A stretch of DNA of 64,000 nucleotides from Rufibacter radiotolerans (lineage in GTDB: Bacteria; Bacteroidota; Bacteroidia; Cytophagales; Hymenobacteraceae), in contig NZ_CP010777.1 of NCBI RefSeq assembly GCF_001078055.1, forward strand, positions 4,307,001-4,371,000, read 5' to 3'. The notes below the pieces were generated by a model. The model did not search any database. It saw only the letters and a program-made list of their open reading frames with translations, and was not told the origin of the DNA. Position numbers and translations under genes: made by a program. Below, piece by piece: positions 42,601 through 49,901 of the stretch. Position 1 is the stretch's first letter, and each line of letters opens with the position of its first letter.

Positions 42601-43190
42601 GGCTGGTTAAGCTCGTGAGAGCTAAGACCGGTACCGGCCGCCGGAGAGAAGGGCTGGATGGTGTAGCCTTTGTAAAGGAAGCCTTTGTCATAGAGTTTTT
42701 TGAGCAGGGCCCAGTTAGACTCTATGTATTGGTTCTCAAAGGTGATATACGGATTATCCAGGTCTACCCAATAGCCCATGCGCTCAGTGAGGTCGTCCCA
42801 CTGGTCTTTGAACCGCATCACGGTCTCGCGGCAGCGGGCATTGTACTCCTCCACGGAGATGGTCTTCCCGATGTCTTCCTTGGTGATGCCCAATTCCTTT
42901 TCTACCTGCAGCTCAATAGGCAGGCCGTGGGTGTCCCAGCCGCCTTTGCGCTGCACCTGAAAACCCTGCAGGGTTTTGTAGCGGCAGAAAATGTCTTTCA
43001 CGGCGCGGGCCATCACGTGGTGGATACCCGGGGCACCGTTGGCCGAAGGCGGCCCTTCATAAAACACGAACGTGGGCTGACCGGCGCGGGTCTCCACTGA
43101 TTTTTCAAAAATGCGGTTTTGCTTCCAGTAGGCTCTCACCTCCTCGGCTAAGCCGGCATAGTCTAGTTGTTTATACTCGTTGTACTTCAC
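39696..43190 (-). CDS. ileS: Isoleucyl-tRNA synthetase, 1164 aa
   Basis: Charges tRNA-Ile. Class I motifs: the HIGH region (GAPGIHHVMARA) early and KMSKR (NGNKMSKRLGNAVDPF) late; an editing domain lies between. The GTG at 43190 gives M-KYNEYKQLDYAGLAEEV, the beginning usual in this phylum. A TTG at 43223 would add 11 residues. The length and the absence of a C-terminal zinc cluster suggest the eukaryote-like long form (IleS2-type), an inference. The C-terminal anticodon-binding region is complete. Confidence 0.95.
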   Translation of the reverse strand: MKYNEYKQLDYAGLAEEVRAYWKQNRIFEKSVETRAGQPTFVFYEGPPSANGAPGIHHVMARAVKDIFCRYKTLQGFQVQRKGGWDTHGLPIELQVEKELGITKEDIGKTISVEEYNARCRETVMRFKDQWDDLTERMGYWVDLDNPYITFENQYIESNWALLKKLYDKGFLYKGYTIQPFSPAAGTGLSSHELNQPGTYRNVKDTSVVAQFKIKQNEKSEFLFKVADNNQFLAWTTTPWTLPANTALAVGKNIKYVQVKTFNPYIFTPVTVILAKDLVGQYFSPKAAELKLDAYNPGDKLIPFKIVNEFTGEQLAGIEYEQLMPYVQPDKPAFRVVIGDFVTTEDGTGIVHIAPTFGADDFRVAAQNDIPALLVTDENGKPAPLVNRQGRFVKEVTDFAGMPVKNYDGLDENAKDYKSTDVLISIKLKEEGKAFKVEKYEHSYPHCWRTDKPVLYYPLDSWFIKTTAVKARMIELNKTINWKPESTGSGRFGNWLENLVDWNLSRSRYWGTPLPIWRTEEGDEEICIGSVAELDHEIERSIAAGFMSENPLRLAKVHVEKPTGTAADHQANTLLEFAGEFALSPTGTEEPRSELGITDFNYEGFDLHRPYVDNIVLVSPEGKPMNRELDLIDVWFDSGAMPYAQWHYPFENEETFRANFPADFIAEGVDQTRGWFFTLHALAVMLEDSVAFKNVIANGLVLDKNGNKMSKRLGNAVDPFETIGRFGPDATRWYMIVNAPPWDNLKFNLDGVTEVQRRFFGTLQNTYSFFALYANLDGFTFEGTEIPVSQRTESDRWIISRLNTLVKEVGAYFDDYDPTKAARAIQDFVADELSNWYVRLNRKRFWKGELNQDKQAAYQTLYTCLETVAKLASPIAPFYMDRLFLDLNRVSGRSQSESIHLEHFPQVQENLIDVDLEQRMHLAQNVSSLVHSLRKKHMIKVRQPLSRILVPILDEKMKAQLEAVSDLILSEVNVKSLEYLEDTTGILVKKIKPNFKRLGQVFGPKLKLVAAQIQQMNQEDIAKMEREGFFEIPVEDDTTVLSREDVEIMSEDIPGWLVASEGALTVALDINITEELRLEGMARELVNRLQNLRKDSGLEVQDKIRVQIQEGNAEVAAAVQAFGGYISEEVQAVELALVPSLPVDKATVLEMEGFSLPVNLEVAR

Positions 43191-43330
43191 CTTTTGGTCT
43201 ATATGGTGGTAGGTGTAATTCAATTCTTCTTAAGAGAAGCCCCTAAAAGAAAACCAGGTTTCTAAAGCAGCTACTTCTGAACCCGTTACACCCTAAATGA
43301 AATCCATCTCGTGCGTAACGGTTCTATTAG

Positions 43331-43338
43331 CAAAGTTA
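43331..43338 (-). promoter_or_regulatory. Candidate -7 element for ileS
   Basis: The minus strand reads TAACTTTG, a TAnnTTTG match. It would give a leader of about 135 nt. A clear -33 box is not seen. Confidence 0.4.
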
Positions 43339-43372
43339 AGCAATAAAAACTTGTGAGGGAGGCACAACTGGT

Positions 43373-43420
43373 TTTTCCGTTTTGGGCCTGTTTTGGCTAA
43401 AACGGCTCCATAACGGAAAA
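43373..43420. repeat. Dispersed palindrome (family A), copy 17
   Basis: TTTTCCGTTTTGGGCCTG with GGCTCCATAACGGAAAA; the arms continue beyond the core. Upstream of ileS and of the epimerase. Confidence 0.85.
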
Positions 43421-43526
43421 CAACTCTTGATAGGAAGGACTAGGTTTCATTCTTTAAGGCATTGCGCTAGCCAGCAGTTGGGTTCGCTTCTTGTAAGATG
43501 GGATAGAAAAACTATTTCTGCGGTTT

Positions 43527-43566
43527 CTGTTTTAAGCCTGTTTTTTGAAAAACGGCCACAAACCAG
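43527..43566. repeat. Dispersed palindrome (family A), copy 18
   Basis: CTGTTTTAAGCCTGTTTT with AAAACGGCCACAAACCAG, about 110 bases after copy 17. Confidence 0.8.
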
Positions 43567-43687
43567 TATGTGGATTTCTGATATTTTGATTTCCGCTAAA
43601 ATTACGTTCTGTACATTTCAGGTAGATTATTACGCTCACTATTATCATTCTTTGTTTATTTGCCCTATCACTTATCCACTCCTCTGT

Positions 43688-44776
43688 ATGTCTCCCACCC
43701 AAATAGTTTCCGTCCGTTTTCAGTCTTTGAACCTGCCCTTATTAGAACCCTTCGCCATTGCCACGGGCACGCAGCACCGGGTAGAAAATGTAGTGGTGCA
43801 GGTGCAGCTCGCCGACGGGACAACCGGCTTAGGCGAGGCCGCCCCCTTCCCGGCGGTGAGCGGAGAGACGCAGGAAAGCACGCTGGCCGTGTTGCAGGAA
43901 CTGGAAAAACAGCTGCTGCAAAAGAACGTGAAAAACTGGCGGACCCTAGCCACGCAATTAGAGGAATTGGCGCCGCAGGCGCCCGCCGCCCGGTGCGGAC
44001 TGGAGATGGCCATTCTAGACGCGCTCTGCAAGCATTACCAAATGCCGCTCTATGTTTTCTTCGGGGGCGTGGAGACGCAGCTGAAAACCGACCTGACCAT
44101 TACCGCCGGAGACGAAGCCCACGCCGCCGCCTCAGCCCGCTCCATTGTAGAACGCGGCTTCTCTATTATAAAGGTAAAGACTGAAGGCGTGGATGTGGAT
44201 TACGATGTACGGCGTCTGCAGGCCATCCACACGGCAGCCCCTGCGGCTAAACTGATTGTAGACGGGAATTGCGGCTATGATCTAATCCGGGCCCAGGACT
44301 TTGTCAACAGACTAGCGGAAGCCAGAATCCCGGTTATCCTGCTGGAACAGCCACTTCCCAGGGAATGTTGGGAGGACGTGGCCGTGTTGGCAACTACCTG
44401 CCCTTTCCCCATTGCCGCAGATGAATCGGCGCGTAGCGCCCGCGACGTAGCGCGGTTGGCCCAAGACCGAAGTGCCTCGGTTGTCAACATAAAACTGATG
44501 AAGTGCGGGGTGCTGGAGGCGCTGCAGATGGCGGCCCTGGCACAGGTGCACGGTTTGGGCTTAATGATTGGCGGCATGGTGGAGAGCATCTTGGCCATGA
44601 CGTTCTCGGCCCATTTCGCGGCGGGCATTGGCGGGTTTGAGTACATAGACCTGGACACGCCGCTCTTTATAGCCGAGCATCCGTTCACCGGCGGGTTCCA
44701 GCAGCAGGGCGAGAATTTGGCCCTGGACCCAGACGTTGCCGGGCACGGGGTAATCTTGCCAGAACTACTTTGCTAG
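43688..44776 (+). CDS. Dipeptide epimerase of the enolase superfamily, 362 aa
   Basis: A mandelate-racemase/muconate-lactonizing-type enzyme, most like L-Ala-D/L-Glu epimerases that recycle peptidoglycan peptides. Visible: GLGEAAPFPAVSGET (capping domain), the KxK base pair FSIIKVKTEG, the metal ligands VDGN, EQP and AADES, and a second lysine in VNIKLMKCG. Specificity for Ala-Glu is inference. Start is ATG 43688 (MSPTQIVSVRF); upstream in-frame sequence up to 43382 lies over palindromic repeats and does not match the family. Confidence 0.9.
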   Translation: MSPTQIVSVRFQSLNLPLLEPFAIATGTQHRVENVVVQVQLADGTTGLGEAAPFPAVSGETQESTLAVLQELEKQLLQKNVKNWRTLATQLEELAPQAPAARCGLEMAILDALCKHYQMPLYVFFGGVETQLKTDLTITAGDEAHAAASARSIVERGFSIIKVKTEGVDVDYDVRRLQAIHTAAPAAKLIVDGNCGYDLIRAQDFVNRLAEARIPVILLEQPLPRECWEDVAVLATTCPFPIAADESARSARDVARLAQDRSASVVNIKLMKCGVLEALQMAALAQVHGLGLMIGGMVESILAMTFSAHFAAGIGGFEYIDLDTPLFIAEHPFTGGFQQQGENLALDPDVAGHGVILPELLC

Positions 44777-44795
44777 AGGAAAAGAGGAAATAGGT

Positions 44796-44847
44796 AGAAA
44801 TGCGTTTCAGGCCTGTTTTTTGGAAACCGGGCCTGAAACGCATTTCT
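44796..44847. repeat. Dispersed palindrome (family A), copy 19, long arms
   Basis: AGAAATGCGTTTCAGGCC and GGCCTGAAACGCATTTCT are perfect 18-bp arms. It lies 20 bases after the epimerase stop and probably also aids termination. Confidence 0.88.
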
Positions 44848-44875
44848 CGTTTAACGAAACTTGGCTTTTTAAATT

Positions 44876-44951
44876 CTGTAGGGGCAATCCCTTGTGGTTG
44901 CCCAATGGTTGCAGAACAGCAAAGGGCAATCACAAGGGATTGCCCCTACAG
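44876..44951. repeat. 76-bp hairpin with 28-bp arms (GTAGGGGCAATCCC type)
   Basis: CTGTAGGGGCAATCCC TTGTGGTTGCCC faces its inverse GGGCAATCACAAGGG ATTGCCCCTACAG; 27 of 28 positions pair around a 20-nt loop. No family A core is present. From memory, sequences of the GTAGGGGC-AATCCC type recur as mobile hairpins in many phyla. Confidence 0.85.
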
Positions 44952-45007
44952 CCATGCGTGGAAAACCTGTGAGCCAAGAATTCTCCCATTGAAGTTAGAC
45001 ACTCATA

Positions 45008-45042
45008 AAAAAAAGCCTCTGCTATGTGCAGAGGCTTTTTTT
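45008..45042. terminator. Bidirectional intrinsic terminator between epimerase and glyS
   Basis: AAAAAAAGCCTCTGC with GCAGAGGCTTTTTTT, perfect 15-bp arms, 5-nt loop. Confidence 0.92.
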
Positions 45043-45052
45043 ATGGTGGAAA

Positions 45053-45086
45053 CGTTTTCGGCCCGTTTTCAGAAAAACGGCCTTTA
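45053..45086. repeat. Dispersed palindrome (family A), copy 20
   Basis: CGTTTTCGGCCCGTTTT with AAAAACGGCC; the outer right arm is decayed (TTTATT). It precedes the glyS stop by ten bases. Confidence 0.75.
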
Positions 45087-45094
45087 TTCACAAT

Positions 45095-46591
45095 CTATAG
45101 TTTCTCAAAAATACGCTTGAAGCTAACCGCGTCACCTATGTATTGGCGAAGCTCAGAGATGTGCATACGCTTTTGTTCGCGGGTATCACGCTCTCGTACG
45201 GTGACGGTATCGTTTTCCAGGGTCTCGTAATCTACGGCAATACAGAACGGGGTCCCAATCAGATCCTGGCGGGTGTAGCGTTTGCCAATGGCGTCGCGCT
45301 CCTCATAGATCATCTTGAAATCAAACTTGAGGTCGTCAAAGATCTGCATGGCTTTCTCAGGAAGGCCGTCTTTCTTCACCAGCGGAAACACGGCGGCTTT
45401 GATAGGAGCAATGGCCGGGTGGAATTTCAGGAAGGTACGGGTCTTGGTGTTATCGCCTTCGGTGATTTCCTCTTCCTGGTAGGCGTTGCAGAGCGTCATC
45501 AGGAACAGGCGGTCGGCACCTACGGAGGTCTCTACCACGTACGGCACGTAGTTTCCGTATGGTTTTCCGTCCTCGTTGAGGTCATTATCAAAGTACTGCT
45601 GCTTCTTGCGGCTCAGGTTCTGGTGCTGGGTCAGGTCAAAGTCAGAACGGGAATGGATTCCTTCCACCTCTTTAAACCCGAACGGGAACTCAAACTCAAT
45701 GTCCACGGCGGCTTTGGCGTAGTGGGCCAGCTTGTCGTGGTCGTGGAAACGGAGCTTTTCGGTGGGCACGCCCAACGCCAGGTGCCAATTTTTTCTCCAG
45801 GCTTTCCAGTTTTCGTACCACTCGCCTTCCGTGCCAGGGCGCACGAAGAACTGCATCTCCATCTGCTCAAACTCGCGCATCCTGAAGATGAACTGACGGG
45901 CCACAATCTCGTTCCGGAACGCTTTGCCAATCTGGGCAATCCCGAAGGGCACTTTCATGCGGCCAGATTTCTGCACGTTCAGGAAGTTCACGAAGATTCC
46001 CTGGGCGGTTTCTGGGCGTAGATAAATAGTGCTGGAGTCCTCGGCCACGGATCCCACCTGGGTGGAAAACATCAGGTTGAACTGACGGACCTCGGTCCAG
46101 TTAGAAGTGCCTGACACCGGGCACTTTATATTTTCTGAGATAATGAGTTGCTGTACGGCTTTGAGGTCTTCGGCCTCCAGCAGGCGGCCCATTTCCTTGA
46201 GCAGCGCCTGGGCTTTGGACACATCACCGGCTTTCTCGTACTCGGCGGCTTTGTCTTCCAGGAGCACATCGGCGCGGTAGCGCTTTTTGGAGTCCAGGTT
46301 GTCAATCATGGGGTCATTGAAGGAGTCAATGTGGCCCGATGCTTTCCAGGTAAGCGGATGCATGAAGATGGCGGCGTCAATGCCCACTACGTTCTGGTGC
46401 AGTTGGGTCATGCATTTCCACCAAAGGGTCTTGAGGTTGTTTTTCAGTTCAACCCCGTTTTGGCCGTAATCATAGACGGCCTGCAGGCCGTCATAAATCT
46501 CGCTGGACGGAAACACGAAGCCGTATTCCTTGGCATGCGATATAATATCTTTCAGCTGCGCGTTTTCTGTAGTTTTCTCAGTAGTGCTCAT
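45095..46591 (-). CDS. glyS: Glycyl-tRNA synthetase, class II dimeric form, 498 aa
   Basis: Charges tRNA-Gly as a single-chain alpha2 enzyme. Class II motifs: MFSTQVGSVAEDSSTIYLRPETAQGIFVNF (motif 1-2 region), FRNEIVARQFIFRMREFEQME (motif 2, with the Arg pair) and the C-terminal anticodon-binding part (KKDGLPEKAMQIFDDLK, YEERDAIGKRYTRQDLIGTPFCIAVD). The N-terminus (KDIISHAKEYGFVFPSSEIYDGLQAVYDYG) is typical. ATG 46591 is the start; a promoter -7 box lies only six bases before it. Confidence 0.96.
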   Translation of the reverse strand: MSTTEKTTENAQLKDIISHAKEYGFVFPSSEIYDGLQAVYDYGQNGVELKNNLKTLWWKCMTQLHQNVVGIDAAIFMHPLTWKASGHIDSFNDPMIDNLDSKKRYRADVLLEDKAAEYEKAGDVSKAQALLKEMGRLLEAEDLKAVQQLIISENIKCPVSGTSNWTEVRQFNLMFSTQVGSVAEDSSTIYLRPETAQGIFVNFLNVQKSGRMKVPFGIAQIGKAFRNEIVARQFIFRMREFEQMEMQFFVRPGTEGEWYENWKAWRKNWHLALGVPTEKLRFHDHDKLAHYAKAAVDIEFEFPFGFKEVEGIHSRSDFDLTQHQNLSRKKQQYFDNDLNEDGKPYGNYVPYVVETSVGADRLFLMTLCNAYQEEEITEGDNTKTRTFLKFHPAIAPIKAAVFPLVKKDGLPEKAMQIFDDLKFDFKMIYEERDAIGKRYTRQDLIGTPFCIAVDYETLENDTVTVRERDTREQKRMHISELRQYIGDAVSFKRIFEKL

Positions 46592-46596
46592 AGGCG

Positions 46597-46604
46597 CAAA
46601 TATA
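46597..46604 (-). promoter_or_regulatory. Promoter -7 element abutting glyS
   Basis: The minus strand reads TATATTTG. A TTG lies 22 bases upstream. Transcription would start within a base or two of the ATG, so the mRNA may be leaderless. Confidence 0.5.
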
Positions 46605-46747
46605 TAGGTTTCTGCTGCACTTTGTTCAAGTAATCTTGCATGACCGCTCCTACTTAATTGGTCTATTTGCGTATGGGTGCACTAGTATCTGCTTGTAATT
46701 TGCCCACTTATCTTCTTCTTTGAGTTTTATTTAACAATTCGGTAACA

Positions 46748-46775
46748 TTGCCCGGGTTATAAAACCATAATTTTG
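46748..46775 (+). promoter_or_regulatory. Promoter of the phosphate transporter gene
   Basis: TTG at 46748-46750, 17-base spacer, TAATTTTG at 46768-46775. Exact -7 box; leader of about 25 nt. Confidence 0.6.
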
Positions 46776-46803
46776 GCAGCTTTTTTCTCACCTCTATACA
46801 CTT

Positions 46804-48210
46804 ATGTTCGGATTAGAAACTGACTTATTGATCCTGCTGATTATCTGTTTACTGGCAGCCTGTCTTTTTGAATTTGTGAATGGCTTCCATGACACGGCCA
46901 ACGCGGTAGCCACCGTTATTTACACCAATACCCTTCGCCCGTGGGCGGCCGTGATCTGGTCTGGTTTCTGGAATTTTATTGGCGTCTTTGCCGGCGGAAT
47001 TGGGGTAGCCATGGGGATTGTGTACCTGCTGCCCATTGAAACCCTTATTGACCAGGACGTGTGGCACGGGGTTGCCATGATTGGCGCCTTGTTGATAAGC
47101 GCCATTATCTGGAACCTGGGCACCTGGTACTACGGCCTGCCTTCTTCCAGCTCGCACACCTTGATTGGTTCCATCTTGGGCTTAGGCATTGCCTACTCTC
47201 TATTGCCCTCCACCACTGAGGCCACTTTTGCCTGGTCTGAAGCCACCAAAACCGGTTTGTCTCTTATTGTATCTCCGTTCCTGGGCTTTACCCTTACCGT
47301 TTTCCTGATGTTCATCTTGAAGCGGTTTGTGAAGAACAAGACCATCTTCAAGGAGCCGCACAAACGGAAGGCTCCGCCGCTCTGGATTAGAATTATCCTG
47401 ATCCTTACCTGTACGCTGGTTTCTTTCTTCCATGGTTCCAATGACGGGCAGAAAGGCGTTGGTCTGGTGATGTTGATTCTGATTGCCATTGTGCCTACCT
47501 ATTTTGCCCTGGACAACACCAAAAACCCGTTTGAGCTGCAGACCTCTATTAATAAGGTGGAACTGGTGCTGGCCAAGGTAGACAGCACTACCCTTTCGGC
47601 CTCAGATGCCCAACAGTTGACCTTGCTGAACGACGAGGTACGGGAAATGAACGGAATCTTTGCCGCTAACGCCGGTATAAAGGAATTGCCCAAGGATTCA
47701 AGATTCAAACTGAGACGCGATATCCTGCTTATCACCAAGGGCACCGACAAGCTTCTGGAAAGCAAAGACGTGACCCTGAGCCAGCGTGACAAAGACACCT
47801 TGAAAGAAGGCGTGACCGGCATGCGCTCTTTCACCGACTATGCCCCTAACTGGGTAATTATGATGATTGCCCTTTCTTTGGGTATTGGTACCATGATTGG
47901 CTGGAAACGGATTGTGAAAACCATTGGCGAGAAAATTGGAAAGGAACACCTGACCTACGCGCAAGGCGCCTCGGCTGAATTTATGGCCGCCAGTGTGATT
48001 GGTTTCTCTACGTTCGTGTTCAAGCTGCCGGTAAGTACCACCCACATCTTGTCTTCTGGTATTGCGGGTAGTATGGTGGCCAACAAGGGAATCAAGAACC
48101 TGAACCCTTCCACTATCAGAAACATTGCTATGGCCTGGGTCTTGACTTTGCCAGTGTCTATGTTCCTCTCAGGATCGTTGTTCATTCTTTTCCGGTGGTT
48201 ATTGTCATAA
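46804..48210 (+). CDS. pitA: Inorganic phosphate transporter, PiT family, 468 aa
   Basis: A low-affinity metal-phosphate symporter with ten or so hydrophobic segments. Both family signatures are present in duplicated halves: VNGFHDTANAVATVIYTNTL near residue 25 and FFHGSNDGQKGVGLVML near residue 215, plus GLPSSSSHTLIGSILG and KLPVSTTHILSSGIAG. A hydrophilic insertion (about residues 235-340, containing TSINKVELVLAKVDSTTLSA) lies between the halves. Family members are 400-540 residues, so length is normal. Gene symbol follows family usage. Confidence 0.95.
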   Translation: MFGLETDLLILLIICLLAACLFEFVNGFHDTANAVATVIYTNTLRPWAAVIWSGFWNFIGVFAGGIGVAMGIVYLLPIETLIDQDVWHGVAMIGALLISAIIWNLGTWYYGLPSSSSHTLIGSILGLGIAYSLLPSTTEATFAWSEATKTGLSLIVSPFLGFTLTVFLMFILKRFVKNKTIFKEPHKRKAPPLWIRIILILTCTLVSFFHGSNDGQKGVGLVMLILIAIVPTYFALDNTKNPFELQTSINKVELVLAKVDSTTLSASDAQQLTLLNDEVREMNGIFAANAGIKELPKDSRFKLRRDILLITKGTDKLLESKDVTLSQRDKDTLKEGVTGMRSFTDYAPNWVIMMIALSLGIGTMIGWKRIVKTIGEKIGKEHLTYAQGASAEFMAASVIGFSTFVFKLPVSTTHILSSGIAGSMVANKGIKNLNPSTIRNIAMAWVLTLPVSMFLSGSLFILFRWLLS

Positions 48211-48225
48211 CCCATTCTTTATCTT

Positions 48226-48269
48226 AAAACAAAAAGAGCCGCCTTAGTAAAGGTGGCTCTTTTTGTTTT
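48226..48269 (+). terminator. Intrinsic terminator of the phosphate transporter gene
   Basis: AAAACAAAAAGAGCC with GGCTCTTTTTGTTTT, perfect 15-bp arms, inner GCC/GGT. Confidence 0.9.
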
Positions 48270-48270
48270 A

Positions 48271-48450
48271 AGGGCTGTCTGCAATGATTTTAAGTATAGA
48301 ACTGATAAGAAGATTCCAATGCTGAAAGCCTAGCTTTCGCAAATTTTTGCCAGCCTCTTCTTCCTTTATAATAGTCAGACAACTTAGAAATGAAACCTGG
48401 CATATGTTCCACGGAATTACGCTAGGCAAACTAAGCACTTAAGACAGCCT
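48271..48450. mobile_element. MITE-like remnant bounded by GGCTGTCT inverted ends
   Basis: AGGGCTGTCT at 48271-48280 and its inverse AAGACAGCCT at 48441-48450 bound 180 bp with no coding capacity. These ends resemble those of some Bacteroidota insertion sequences (recollection, not checked). No target duplication is evident. Confidence 0.4.
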
Positions 48451-48660
48451 CTATAAGGGCGGCAGATAAAATAACTAGAGGAGATGCCAGCGGCTATTCA
48501 AAGAGCACCAATGGCCTGTAGAATGGAAAATCAATTTTGAAAAAAACTCGGCCTGCCCTCTTTTAAAAACCAGTCTGAACAGGAGACTTGCTTCATTTCA
48601 AAAAAACCGCTCCTTCCCTTTCTCTTCCAAGAAACTTACGCCGGCCCTCTTATTGTATGA

Positions 48661-48686
48661 AACCGCCAAAGGCGGACGATTTTTTT
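48661..48686 (+). terminator. Orphan intrinsic terminator-like hairpin
   Basis: A CCGCC-AAA-GGCGG stem followed by ACGATTTTTTT, in a non-coding spacer with no upstream gene on that strand closer than the phosphate transporter, which already has a terminator. It could mark an unannotated small RNA. Confidence 0.5.
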
Positions 48687-48728
48687 GAAATTTGGCCTTT
48701 TGCGCCAGGCATGTATACATCAGTTTCT

Positions 48729-48768
48729 CTGTTTTGGAGCTCTTTTTCTAAAAACAGGCCCGAAACAG
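48729..48768. repeat. Dispersed palindrome (family A), copy 21
   Basis: CTGTTTTGGAGCTCTTTTT with AAAACAGGCCCGAAACAG. Confidence 0.75.
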
Positions 48769-48785
48769 GAGGAACCTTATACAAA

Positions 48786-48833
48786 AAAGAGAAGCCCCAC
48801 CTCAGCATTTATACCTGGGTGGGGCTTCTCTTT
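48786..48833 (-). terminator. Intrinsic terminator of the acidic-protein gene
   Basis: AAAGAGAAGCCCCACC with GGTGGGGCTTCTCTTT, perfect 16-bp arms; TTTTTT follows on the minus strand. Confidence 0.9.
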
Positions 48834-48848
48834 AAATTAAAAGGAATC

Positions 48849-49334
48849 TTACGCCTGGTTTTCCTCTGGCCAGAGTACTTCCAGGTTTTCGTCCATGTGC
48901 ACGCCGAAGTTCACGGCCAGTAGCTTGCCTTCTTCAAAGTAAAGGTCAATCATTTCGTTTTCGTAAGAGAGGCAGGTCACGTTGTTTTCCATTTTCTCTT
49001 TCTCCACTTCCTGTATGCCTTGCTGTTTGAAGAGCTGCTCTACCTCCTGCTGGCTCATTTCAAAAATATTCTTGCCCCACAGGGTTACGTTAGGGTTAGC
49101 GGTCTCTATGCAGCTGAGGCGGTAGTCGTCTTCTTTGTCAAAATAGAAAGAGAAGCCGCTGTCCCAGTAGTTCCAGGCCTTGTGCTCAAACTCATCTTCC
49201 TCATCAGACTCTTCTACCTCTTCGGGCTCGCCCATGATCTCCTCCACCTGGTCCATGCTCAGACCAAAGCGCAGGTCGCCTATGCCGTAGCCTAATTTTA
49301 TCTCGTGATCGAATTGTTCTCTATCCTGTTCCAT
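48849..49334 (-). CDS. Acidic protein of unknown function, 161 aa
   Basis: Rich in Glu and Asp, with a cluster EEVEESDEEDEFEH near residue 40. The first segment GYGIGDLRFGLSMDQVEEIMG resembles the SmpA/OmlA-like start of small beta proteins that fold as two layers, and similar sequences (WDSGFSFYFDKEDDYRLSCIETANPNVTLWG) follow. There is no signal peptide or membrane span. It is probably cytoplasmic. It borders the candidate origin region. Confidence 0.7.
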   Translation of the reverse strand: MEQDREQFDHEIKLGYGIGDLRFGLSMDQVEEIMGEPEEVEESDEEDEFEHKAWNYWDSGFSFYFDKEDDYRLSCIETANPNVTLWGKNIFEMSQQEVEQLFKQQGIQEVEKEKMENNVTCLSYENEMIDLYFEEGKLLAVNFGVHMDENLEVLWPEENQA

Positions 49335-49356
49335 AGTTTCTGTTGGTTATATGGGT

Positions 49357-49396
49357 CCGTTTCCGGCTTGTTTTTTATAAAACTACTCAAAATTGG
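49357..49396. repeat. Degenerate palindrome (family A), copy 22
   Basis: CCGTTTCCGGCTTGTTTT with AAAACTACTCAAAATTGG; several mismatches. Lies in the candidate origin region. Confidence 0.5.
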
Positions 49397-49400
49397 GGTT

Positions 49401-49891
49401 TATTCCACATTCTTCCGGCAAACGGAGACTCTTCTGATTTTCCGCGCCGCGCCCCAGCTCCCCTTTCTCCTACCCGATCTTCCGGCTTTTCCCACTTTTC
49501 CACTTTCCCCACGTGATATTTATTATAAAATGATTTTTCATAAAATAAATCTTTTTCATCATTAGGACTGTGCAGAAGTGGATAAGATTTCTTTTCCTCA
49601 GGTTATCCCCGGCCTTCTGAATAATCCCCGTGGTAGTACCGGTTATGCCGACTTCTTTGTGGATTCTTGTTTGGTCTCTGTCAAGCACTTAAATGAGCTT
49701 TCCACCTTTTCACACAAAATGTGTCTAAAACCGGCCAACGTTTATACTCACGTGAATAACTTCCGGCAATTCCTGTTTTTATGCACCGGCTCCCACAAGT
49801 TAGTAGGAGAAGCACTGTTTCACGGTTTTGGTAAAATCATTTATCAGACTTACGCTTGAGTTGTCCAGAAGTTTGTCCACAGTTGTGCACA
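49401..49891. other. Candidate replication origin: DnaA-box-like cluster beside an AT-rich tract
   Basis: Gene-free stretch between the acidic-protein gene and the Ig-like lipoprotein. Nine-mers close to TTATNCACA: TTATCCACT on the minus strand at 49577-49585, TTGTCCACA at 49873-49881 and TTGTGCACA at 49883-49891 (one mismatch each), with weaker ones at 49401, 49496, 49603 and 49658. An almost G/C-free tract at about 49513-49563 could be the unwinding element. A perfect parS lies 4.5 kb away. The evidence is suggestive only; no strand switch of genes marks the place. Confidence 0.5.
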
Positions 49892-49901
49892 GGGTTTCCA
49901 C

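Larger units (their letters stand above)
48451..48848. other. Non-coding spacer with palindrome and terminators
   Basis: Holds the orphan terminator, palindrome copy 21 and the terminator of the acidic-protein gene. A short frame at 48588-48923 has no protein-like features. Confidence 0.4.

Noticed and set aside
43382..43687. N-terminal extension of the dipeptide epimerase
   Set aside because: It covers two copies of the palindrome and AT-rich spacer; the family begins at the ATG at 43688.
49578..49859. 93-codon frame in the candidate origin region
   Set aside because: No recognisable domain or signal and it overlaps DnaA-box-like sites; it cannot be excluded but is not supported.
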